Assembly: GCA_900764725.1 (NCBI GenBank)
Contig: CAAFPB010000368.1
Span: forward strand, 1-7,288
Reading direction: 5' to 3'
Source: an uncultured Catenibacterium sp.
GTDB lineage: Bacteria > Bacillota_I > Bacilli_A > Erysipelotrichales > Coprobacillaceae
Length of the DNA stretch: 7,288 nt
Translations under genes and position numbers: made by a program
Notes under the pieces: generated by a model
The model's database searches: none
The model's input: only the letters and a program-made list of their open reading frames with translations
Told to the model about the DNA's origin: nothing
In this document: positions 1-5,903 of the stretch, piece after piece
How the letters are laid out: each line of letters opens with the position of its first letter
Position numbering within the stretch: the first letter of the stretch is position 1

Positions 1-8
1 AAGTGAAT

Positions 9-40
9 TTAAGATTTGTTTAAGTCTAAAATTAAGATTT
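9..40 (+). promoter_or_regulatory. Phased TTAAG direct repeats, possible activator site
   Basis: TTAAG occurs three times, at 9-13, 20-24 and 32-36. The first and third copies extend to TTAAGATTT (9-17 and 32-40). The 11 and 12 base steps place the copies on one face of the helix. The last repeat ends 6 bases before a TACAAT -10 box, where a -35 element would otherwise lie, and I see no good -35. This layout resembles sites of OmpR/PhoB-family activators, which bind tandem direct repeats and replace the -35. The regulator is unknown. In DNA this AT-rich the repeats could be chance. Confidence 0.35.
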
Positions 41-46
41 ATTTCT

Positions 47-52
47 TACAAT
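47..52 (+). promoter_or_regulatory. Probable -10 box (TACAAT) of the yfhO-pspC operon
   Basis: TACAAT differs from the TATAAT consensus at one position. Transcription would start near base 59, almost at the ribosome binding site GAGGTGAG (59-66), which gives a leader of only about 14 bases. No convincing -35 is found at 16-18 bases, so activator dependence is plausible. Confidence 0.4.
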
Positions 53-72
53 AGCATCGAGGTGAGAAAATT

Positions 73-2388
73 ATGACTAAAAAAGACAAACGCACCATCT
101 GTCTACTTGGTCTACTATCTATTGCATTAGTCTTTATACTTACATCCAATGTTTTTGGTAACACAATTGACTGGTATAGCCAACATGTAGTGATTGCGGA
201 TGCATTAAGACATGCCATAAGAAGTGAAGGAACACTATTCCCCACTTATATGAAACAATTAATGGGTGGAGGAAACATCTATCACTTCTCTTATTATGGA
301 TACTTAAGACCAGATATACTTATAGGCGCATTACTCATACATGTAAATATGCAGACAATCATTATCGCTTATAGCGTATTAATGATGACATTATCAGTAA
401 TATGTTGTTATATCTTTTTAAGACAACATACAGATGATGAAAACATCTGTATCTTTGTTAGTTTACTTGTATTATTATCAAGTATCTTCTTTCATTCACA
501 TAAACAGATCATGTTTGTAAACTATATGCCTTACTTATTTCTTGCTTTAATAAGTATAGAAAAGAAGAACTTTGCAGCTTTTACACTATGTGGCAGTATG
601 ATTGTATTACATAGCTATTTCTATTGTATTGGATGCTTCATTGTATGTTTTATTTATTTACTCTATCGTTATCCTGCTGAATGGAAGAAGCTATTTATCT
701 CTTATATATTAATTGTATTATTAACCGCAATACTTACAATCCCTACACTTTATATTATCTTAATGAATGGTAAATCAGGTGCTCCTACGCAGTTGTCTTC
801 TTTATTCATTCCTTCACTTAATTTAAAGGGATTACTCTATAGTAAATATGGATGTGGACTCACATATATCTCATATATTCTTTTAGTTCTTGCATTAGGT
901 GATAAACAGTTAAGAAAGCTTTCTATTGTCACTCTTGTATCATTCTATTCTCCACTTGTGTGGTTTATTATGAATGGCTTCTTATATGCAAGAAGTAAGA
1001 TCATGCTTGTCTTTATTCCAATCGTGGCTTATATCATGTGTATGATGTTAGTGAAGATCAAAGAAGGGGATGTAAAACTCTCTAAGTATTCCGTTGTATT
1101 ACTTATTATCCCATTATTCTTTATTGAATATCCATTCTCAGCACTTATTGATTGTCTCTTTGCATCACTACTCTTATTACCTAATAAAAAGCATATCCTC
1201 TATGCTTATCTTGTGATCCCAATGCTGGTTGTATCATTTATTAATGGACCTTCTTCATTTTATAAGCCAAAGAAGTCTGAAAAGAATGTTTCTCAATTAG
1301 TAAGAAGAAATAAGATGCATACAGTGGCAGATTTGACTACTAGACAGAATGTCAATCAAACTCATGGTAACATACTTAAACGTGTATCAGGCTATACATC
1401 TACTAATAATAAACATTACAATGAATTCCTGTTTGATACATTAAGAATCCCTGTTCCTACAAATAACCGTGTCGCTCAAAATGATACAGACAATATCTTC
1501 TACCTTAAGACATTAGGTATTGATTCAGTTATATCTGAAAGAAATGCCCCTTTAGGTTATTCTTTAAAGGATCAAGATAAGAATGTAAAGCTTTATCAAT
1601 CAAATACTTCTTTGCCCCAGGCCTATGCAACAAGCGAGTTGATGAGTGAAAAACATTTCAGCAAGCTCTCATATCCATATACTCTTGATACACTTGTGAA
1701 TTGTGCGATTGTGAAAAAGGGTGATACACATTATCAAAGTCAATTTATTAAAGAAGATCCAGGATTCAACAAGAAATATCATATAAAGAATAAAATAAAT
1801 AAAGAAATCACACTCAAGCGTCAAACAAACAATGAAATTGTTGTATTAGAAGCAGATATTGTGAATAACAAACCTCTTAAGGGTGTTTCTATTACTGTCA
1901 ATGGTATGAAGAATAAACTCGCAAGTATTACGAATCCTTATTATCATCCACATACTCATTTTACTTATGTGACTACAAGTAATCAGTTAAAGGTAACTCT
2001 CTCTAAAGGTAACTATATTATTAAGAACATTAAGATGCATACTTTACCTGCCTCTGCATTAAATCAGACTGTTGATCCATTAGACGTTAAGAAATCATCT
2101 AATGTATTAGAAGGTAAAATCAATGTCTCTAACGATGGTTACTTTATTACACGTATCCCTTATGAAAAAGGCTATACAATGTATATTGATAATAAGAAAG
2201 TCAATACAGAAAAAGTTAACCAGGCATTCTTAGGATGTCCTATTTCAAAAGGTACGCATCAAGTTAAAATCACATTTACTCCTCCAGGATATACTCTTGC
2301 ATGTATCATAAGTACAATTGGTGTTATTCTATTTGTATTATTCTATATATATCAAAGAAAATATGATACTATGTGTGAGGAGGGGTAG
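73..2388 (+). CDS. YfhO-family GT-C-type membrane protein
   Basis: A 771-residue polytopic membrane protein of the YfhO family. Characterised relatives in Bacillus and Listeria take part in glycosylating cell-wall polymers such as lipoteichoic acid, probably moving a sugar from a lipid carrier on the outer face of the membrane. The first TM (about 9-28) is followed by an Asp-containing loop (D33, W34), as in GT-C enzymes. A GGGN...YYGYLRPD stretch at 65-81 matches the family's early loop. Many hydrophobic segments run to about residue 390. An extracytoplasmic domain of about 350 residues follows, then a last TM at about 741-760. The region just before that TM (IPYEKGYTMYIDNKK, then a GTHQVKITFTPPG stretch) is very typical of YfhO. 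The protein is somewhat shorter than the usual 850 or so residues but looks intact. ATG 73 has GAGGTGAG six bases upstream. It is cotranscribed with the PspC gene. The sugar and acceptor cannot be told from sequence. Confidence 0.85.
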   Translation: MTKKDKRTICLLGLLSIALVFILTSNVFGNTIDWYSQHVVIADALRHAIRSEGTLFPTYMKQLMGGGNIYHFSYYGYLRPDILIGALLIHVNMQTIIIAYSVLMMTLSVICCYIFLRQHTDDENICIFVSLLVLLSSIFFHSHKQIMFVNYMPYLFLALISIEKKNFAAFTLCGSMIVLHSYFYCIGCFIVCFIYLLYRYPAEWKKLFISYILIVLLTAILTIPTLYIILMNGKSGAPTQLSSLFIPSLNLKGLLYSKYGCGLTYISYILLVLALGDKQLRKLSIVTLVSFYSPLVWFIMNGFLYARSKIMLVFIPIVAYIMCMMLVKIKEGDVKLSKYSVVLLIIPLFFIEYPFSALIDCLFASLLLLPNKKHILYAYLVIPMLVVSFINGPSSFYKPKKSEKNVSQLVRRNKMHTVADLTTRQNVNQTHGNILKRVSGYTSTNNKHYNEFLFDTLRIPVPTNNRVAQNDTDNIFYLKTLGIDSVISERNAPLGYSLKDQDKNVKLYQSNTSLPQAYATSELMSEKHFSKLSYPYTLDTLVNCAIVKKGDTHYQSQFIKEDPGFNKKYHIKNKINKEITLKRQTNNEIVVLEADIVNNKPLKGVSITVNGMKNKLASITNPYYHPHTHFTYVTTSNQLKVTLSKGNYIIKNIKMHTLPASALNQTVDPLDVKKSSNVLEGKINVSNDGYFITRIPYEKGYTMYIDNKKVNTEKVNQAFLGCPISKGTHQVKITFTPPGYTLACIISTIGVILFVLFYIYQRKYDTMCEEG

Positions 2389-2391
2389 AAA

Positions 2392-2577
2392 ATGAATAAA
2401 AGATTATATCGTTCAACACATGACCGTATGCTTGCTGGCGTATGTGGAGGTATTGCAGAATACTTCCAGATTGATCCTACTCTTGTCAGATTAGGATGGG
2501 TCGCATTTACTGCGCTAGGAGGAAGCGGTATTCTCGCTTATATTATTCTTGCGGTTATTGTCCCAAGTGAATACTAA
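2392..2577 (+). CDS. Stand-alone PspC-domain membrane protein
   Basis: A 61-residue protein made of essentially one PspC domain. The N-terminus KRLYRSTHDRMLAGVCGGIAEYF (residues 3-25) with DPTLVR (28-33) is the hallmark of the family, followed by a hydrophobic segment at about 34-57 with a Gly-rich turn (G43, G44, G46) and the common ending VPSEY. In proteobacteria PspC works in the phage-shock envelope-stress response. Short stand-alone forms in Bacillota are mostly uncharacterised membrane proteins, so the stress role is inferred. The start is set by GAGGAGGGG at 2377-2385, which lies inside the end of the upstream gene, six bases before the ATG. Only three bases separate the two genes, so they are surely cotranscribed and probably translationally coupled. 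A strong terminator follows directly. Confidence 0.9.
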   Translation: MNKRLYRSTHDRMLAGVCGGIAEYFQIDPTLVRLGWVAFTALGGSGILAYIILAVIVPSEY

Positions 2578-2606
2578 AAAGAAGGTTCTCGCGAACCTTC
2601 TTTTTT
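2576..2606. terminator. Bidirectional intrinsic terminator
   Basis: GAAGGTTC (2581-2588), loop TCGC, GAACCTTC (2593-2600), then six T on the plus strand. Five A (2576-2580) lie upstream, so the same hairpin has a U-tract when read on the minus strand and the A/T tails can extend the stem to 13 pairs. It ends the yfhO-pspC operon from the left and the small minus-strand gene from the right. Confidence 0.93.
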
Positions 2607-2608
2607 GG

Positions 2609-2809
2609 CTAGATAGTTACTAATTTCTGTGCAATCTTTTCTGTTTCATCAAAGATATAACGCATTAAACCTCTGTCTTTCTTATAAGACTTCTTTAAGT
2701 TTATATAGAGTTCTAATGCATCCTCATCTTTCATCTTAGGAAGATTGCTTTTTAGTATTAGAAAGCATTCTTCTTCATATGGATCACTTAAAATTCTTGT
2801 ATCTAACAT
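2609..2809 (-). CDS. Small hypothetical protein, 66 residues
   Basis: I do not recognise this protein. It is a 66-residue, soluble, charged protein starting MLDTRILSDPYEEECFLIL, probably mainly alpha-helical, with an acidic N-terminal half and a Lys-rich middle (KKSYKKDR). There is no TM, signal peptide or Cys motif. It is believed real because AAGGAG (2819-2824, minus strand) lies nine bases before the ATG, a good promoter lies further upstream (TATAAT at 2871-2876) and it ends at a bidirectional terminator. The same frame stays open upstream to an ATG at 2911. That longer form would run through the -35 and -10 boxes and lacks a ribosome binding site, so the shorter start is preferred. It is convergent to pspC and divergent from the sensor operon. 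Function cannot be assigned. Confidence 0.7.
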   Translation of the reverse strand: MLDTRILSDPYEEECFLILKSNLPKMKDEDALELYINLKKSYKKDRGLMRYIFDETEKIAQKLVTI

Positions 2810-2870
2810 AGAAATCATCTCCTTGGTCAAATGAATAATAAATACAATGAGATTATCCTTGCCTATATAT

Positions 2871-2898
2871 ATTATAGACCTTTTTGTATAATTTGTAA
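2871..2898 (-). promoter_or_regulatory. Promoter of the small minus-strand gene
   Basis: On the minus strand there is a perfect -10 TATAAT (2871-2876) with TTACAA (2893-2898) 16 bases upstream as a fair -35. Transcription would start near 2864, leaving a leader of about 55 bases before the ATG at 2809. No clear leader structure is seen. Confidence 0.65.
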
Positions 2899-2929
2899 CA
2901 AATAATATCACTTTAATATGTATTTTTAT

Positions 2930-2970
2930 TGTACAGAGAACTTGTTATCTATGTTAAAATGTACACAAGT
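2930..2970 (+). promoter_or_regulatory. Promoter and candidate operator of the sensor operon
   Basis: An extended -10, TG-T-TAAAAT, lies at 2952-2960. There is no good -35 at normal spacing (TTGTAC at 2929-2934 is 20 bases away). Transcription would start near 2967, just before the ribosome binding site AGGTGAG (2971-2977). The palindrome TGTACA occurs twice, at 2930-2935 and 2960-2965, exactly 30 bases apart. An inverted pair ACTTGT (2940-2945) and ACAAGT (2965-2970) brackets the -10. These could be binding sites for the operon's own LuxR-type regulator, but that is an inference. Confidence 0.5.
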
Positions 2971-2981
2971 AGGTGAGATTT

Positions 2982-3932
2982 ATGGATGAAAGAAGTAGAA
3001 AGACACTTAATATTATTATTGGATTGGTAATTGCAGTATTATTGGGGACAGTTTACAGCAGTTATCTCACACCACAAAAGACACATCTTGTCTTTGGTGC
3101 AACTTATATGACTATGAATAATCCTTTTTATGAAGTAATTAATAATGAACTAAGAAAAGAAATCGAACAAAACGGGGATGAACTTATTGTACGTAATCCT
3201 GAACTAGATACAGATAAACAGAATGAACAAATAGAAGAATTTGTCTCAAAGAAAGTAGATGGTATTTTTGTGAATCCTATTGATTCAAAGAAGCTGCCTT
3301 CTTTAGAATCTGCAAGAAAAGCAGGAATCCCAGTTGTTGCGATAGATGCATCTGTAGATAATACTGATCTCATAGATTGTGTTATTGAATCTGATAACTA
3401 TGATGCAGGTGTTTTATGTGCTCAAAATATGATGAAAAGAATGCAATCAGCTAATATTGTTTTATTAAAACATTCTACAGTTGAATCTGCTGCATCAAGA
3501 ATACAGGGGTTTGTGGATACTATAAAGAACAATTCAAACTATCACATTATAGACTCTGCAGAATGTGAAGGACAGCTAGAACGTGCTATGCCTTTAATGC
3601 AGTCTATATTAAAAAAACATTCAGATGTTGATGTTGTGATGGCTCTCAATGATCCATCTGCATTAGGTGCTTTAGCTGCTATAGAATCACTCAATCGTCA
3701 AGATATTATTGTCTATGGAGTAGATGGTACACCTGATTTAAAATCACTCATTAAACAGAGTCCTCTTATTGCCGGGACTGCAGCCCAATCTCCACTTAAG
3801 TTTGGAAAACTCTCTGCAAAGAAGATGTATGATATTCTACAAGGTAAAGATATTCCTAAAATCATAGAAGTACCTGTCACACTCATTACTAAAGACAATA
3901 TTGATTCCTATAGTGTAAAGGGGTGGCAATAA
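2982..3932 (+). CDS. Membrane-tethered RbsB-like sugar-binding protein, probable sensor
   Basis: A 316-residue periplasmic-binding-protein type I fold (Peripla_BP_4, RbsB-like) behind an N-terminal hydrophobic helix (about 9-25). There is no lipobox Cys, so it is either membrane-anchored or cut by signal peptidase I near VYS (24-26). Aligned by eye to E. coli RbsB, most ribose contacts are kept: N47, F49, D122, R173, N223, D248 and Q269 match N13, F15, D89, R141, N190, D215 and Q235. Tyr50 replaces F16, and Ala123 replaces R90. Family signatures include ALNDPSALGAL (221-231) and VDGTPD (247-252). The ligand is therefore probably a monosaccharide, not necessarily ribose. It is the first gene of a four-gene operon with a kinase and regulator and no transporter subunits, so sensing is more likely than uptake. 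ATG 2982 follows AGGTGAG (2971-2977). An in-frame GTG at 2973 lies within that site and is rejected. Its stop shares one base with the kinase ATG (TAATG). Confidence 0.88.
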   Translation: MDERSRKTLNIIIGLVIAVLLGTVYSSYLTPQKTHLVFGATYMTMNNPFYEVINNELRKEIEQNGDELIVRNPELDTDKQNEQIEEFVSKKVDGIFVNPIDSKKLPSLESARKAGIPVVAIDASVDNTDLIDCVIESDNYDAGVLCAQNMMKRMQSANIVLLKHSTVESAASRIQGFVDTIKNNSNYHIIDSAECEGQLERAMPLMQSILKKHSDVDVVMALNDPSALGALAAIESLNRQDIIVYGVDGTPDLKSLIKQSPLIAGTAAQSPLKFGKLSAKKMYDILQGKDIPKIIEVPVTLITKDNIDSYSVKGWQ

Positions 3933-5236
3933 TGTTGAATAATATCAGTTTAAAAAGAATTCGTGCACTTATGATGTCTTGGAACTTCTTAATGATTGTT
4001 TGTTACGCAATGATATTTATGTTCAGTACAAACTACATTATTGCGAATCATCTCTCTAGAGACTTTCTAAGCTCTTTAAATTATATCCCTGAAAACCCTG
4101 GATTCATTTTCTTTAAAATATTAATTCTCTTTAGTGGTGTTATTGTATTAATGAACTTCTTTGATCATCGTGTCAAAGAATATCCTTTTGAGAATATACT
4201 CTTTCTTTCAATAGAAACAATTCTAGGATTTATCATCATGAAATCTTTATATTTTATCTATAATGGTATTATCTATCTCATATTCTGTGATGCACTATTT
4301 AGATTTAAAGAGAATAAGTATGTTAAATGGCTGACAATTCCTTTAAGTTTACTTCTTGTAATATCCAACTATGATTTCTTTAGTACTTTATTTCCACTTG
4401 TAAATGCAGATGCTTATTTAGATGTTTATACAAGTACCACAAGAGGGTTATTACAAGTAGGTATTAACTTCTTAGATATTATTAATCTTCTTTTCTTTAT
4501 TCTCTTCTTAATGATTTATATTGCGAACGAAGTAAAGGAAAATGAACGTATGACTCAGGAACTCATCATGGTACATCAAGTCAATCATGAACTAGAAAAT
4601 TATGCTGCAGTAAGTGAAAAGATTGCGGAAGATAAAGAAAGAAAAAGATTGGCTCGTGAAATACATGATACTTTAGGTCATGCCTTAACAGGTATTGCAG
4701 CTGGTGTAGATGCCTGTATCGCAATGATTGATATCAATCCACAAGCAACTAAGAAACAATTAATGGTGATTAGTAAAGTAGTCAGACAGGGAATTGTGGA
4801 TGTGCGTAACTCTTTAAATAAATTAAGACCTGGTGCTCTTGAACAACATGGCTTTAAAGGGGCTATAGAAACTATGATTGAAGAATTCACAAGTGTCAGT
4901 GATCTCACCATATCATTAGATTATCGTTTAGATAAAGTAGATTTTGAAAATACAAAAGAAGATATCTTATTTAGAGTCATTCAGGAAAGTGTCACAAATG
5001 CAGTCAGACATGGTGATGCAACACATATTGATATATCATTATATATAGAAGATAATAGTTTATATCTAAAGATTCAGGATAATGGACAGGGATGTGAAGA
5101 GATTCATTATGGTTTTGGATTAAAACAGATGACAGAACGTTTAGCTATGATCAATGGGAAAGTCGCGTATGATGGACATCATGGTTTCTTAACTATTGTC
5201 ACTATTCCAATGCAGGAGGGAGAACTATATGATTAA
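3932..5236 (+). CDS. Sensor histidine kinase, HisKA_3 (NarL/DesK type), six TM segments
   Basis: A 434-residue membrane histidine kinase that should autophosphorylate H245 and pass phosphate to the regulator encoded next. The N-terminal half has about six TM segments (roughly 17-38, 58-77, 88-103, 105-123, 134-150, 178-198), with basic loops (HRVKEY, RFKENKYVK) on the cytoplasmic side. The only outside loops of any size are about 39-57 and 151-177, so there is no extracellular sensor domain. A linker helix (200-243) leads to the HisKA_3 box LAREIHDTLGH. D246 and H250 form the DxxxQ/H phosphatase-type motif. The HATPase part shows the N-box around N356 (ESVTNAVRHG), the G1 box DNGQG (383-387) and a YGFGLKQMTERL G2 segment. 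The start is ATG 3932, with AAAGGGG (3917-3923) eight bases upstream. An in-frame GTG at 3923 overlaps that site and is rejected. The input is probably ligand-bound binding protein docking from outside, which is inferred from the operon. Confidence 0.92.
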   Translation: MLNNISLKRIRALMMSWNFLMIVCYAMIFMFSTNYIIANHLSRDFLSSLNYIPENPGFIFFKILILFSGVIVLMNFFDHRVKEYPFENILFLSIETILGFIIMKSLYFIYNGIIYLIFCDALFRFKENKYVKWLTIPLSLLLVISNYDFFSTLFPLVNADAYLDVYTSTTRGLLQVGINFLDIINLLFFILFLMIYIANEVKENERMTQELIMVHQVNHELENYAAVSEKIAEDKERKRLAREIHDTLGHALTGIAAGVDACIAMIDINPQATKKQLMVISKVVRQGIVDVRNSLNKLRPGALEQHGFKGAIETMIEEFTSVSDLTISLDYRLDKVDFENTKEDILFRVIQESVTNAVRHGDATHIDISLYIEDNSLYLKIQDNGQGCEEIHYGFGLKQMTERLAMINGKVAYDGHHGFLTIVTIPMQEGELYD

Positions 5237-5903
5237 GGTAATGATTGCAGATGATCAGGAACTGATTAGAGAATCATTAAAGATAGTATTAAGTACACAT
5301 GAAGATATTGATGTGGTAGATACTGCATCAGATGGTTTTGAAGTATTGAAATGTTTAGAAAAGTATGTCGTTGATGTGATTTTGATGGATATTCGTATGC
5401 CAGGTATGGATGGTGTTATGGCAACTAAAGAAGTAAAAGCCAAGTATCCTAACACTAAGATTATTATATTGACTACTTTTGATGATGATGACTTTGTGTT
5501 TAGTGCTTTGCGTTATGGAGCCAGTGGTTATTTACTAAAGGGTGTATCAATGGATGAACTGTATAAATCTATAGTCACAGTTAATACTGGAGGGGCAATG
5601 ATTAATCCTGATATTGCGACTAAAGTATTTAGCATGTTCTCTAAGATGCAGCAGAACAACTATACTATTAAAGTAGATGAAAAGGATGTAGAAACATTAA
5701 GTAAACCAGAATGGAAAGTTATTCAGCATGTAGGATATGGTTTATCTAATAAAGAAATAGCCCAGAAACTATTTTTATCAGAAGGAACAGTCAGAAACTA
5801 TTTAAGCTCTATATTATCTAAATTAAACTTAAGAGACCGTACTCAGCTGGCCATTTGGGCAGTAGAGAGTGGTTTACTCACAAAGGCGATTGATGATGAG
5901 TAG
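5229..5903 (+). CDS. NarL/LuxR-type response regulator
   Basis: A 224-residue DNA-binding response regulator, the cytoplasmic partner of the kinase encoded just upstream. The receiver domain (about 2-118) has the acidic pair D8/D9, phospho-acceptor D54 (in LMDIRMPGMDG), T82 and K104. The LuxR/GerE helix-turn-helix spans about 155-215, with NKEIAQKLFLSEGTVRNYL (174-192) as the recognition region and the usual KLNLRDRTQL ending. All catalytic residues are present and the length is normal. ATG 5229 has AGGAGGG (5214-5220) eight bases upstream and overlaps the end of the kinase gene by 8 bases (ATGATTAA), so the two are translationally coupled. Likely targets are its own operon promoter, sugar-transport genes, or genes right of the window, but none is shown by the sequence. 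Confidence 0.94.
   Translation: MIKVMIADDQELIRESLKIVLSTHEDIDVVDTASDGFEVLKCLEKYVVDVILMDIRMPGMDGVMATKEVKAKYPNTKIIILTTFDDDDFVFSALRYGASGYLLKGVSMDELYKSIVTVNTGGAMINPDIATKVFSMFSKMQQNNYTIKVDEKDVETLSKPEWKVIQHVGYGLSNKEIAQKLFLSEGTVRNYLSSILSKLNLRDRTQLAIWAVESGLLTKAIDDE

Noticed and set aside
2810..2911. N-terminal extension of the small minus-strand gene to an ATG at 2911
   Set aside because: The extension would cover the gene's own -10 and -35 and has no ribosome binding site, while AAGGAG sits nine bases before the ATG at 2809.
2810..2981. Riboswitch or small RNA in the divergent intergenic region
   Set aside because: The leaders are too short or unstructured, and I see no stable stems beyond the operator-like repeats.
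3128..3373. Minus-strand open frame inside the RbsB-like gene
   Set aside because: Ser/Phe-rich shadow of a well-supported gene, with no start signals. The same applies to the minus-strand frames at 39-245, 3713-3898, 4678-4911 and 5255-5455.
2982..3932. LacI-type transcription repressor
   Set aside because: It shares the sugar-binding fold, but the N-terminus is a hydrophobic helix and not a helix-turn-helix, so it is extracytoplasmic.
5196..5228. TTG start extending the response regulator by 11 residues
   Set aside because: The receiver domain begins properly at MIKVMIADD, and AGGAGGG lies eight bases before ATG 5229.
5869..5892. GTG start extending the second binding protein by eight residues
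   Set aside because: It has no ribosome binding site and would deepen the overlap. The tandem ATGs give a normal signal-peptide N-terminus.
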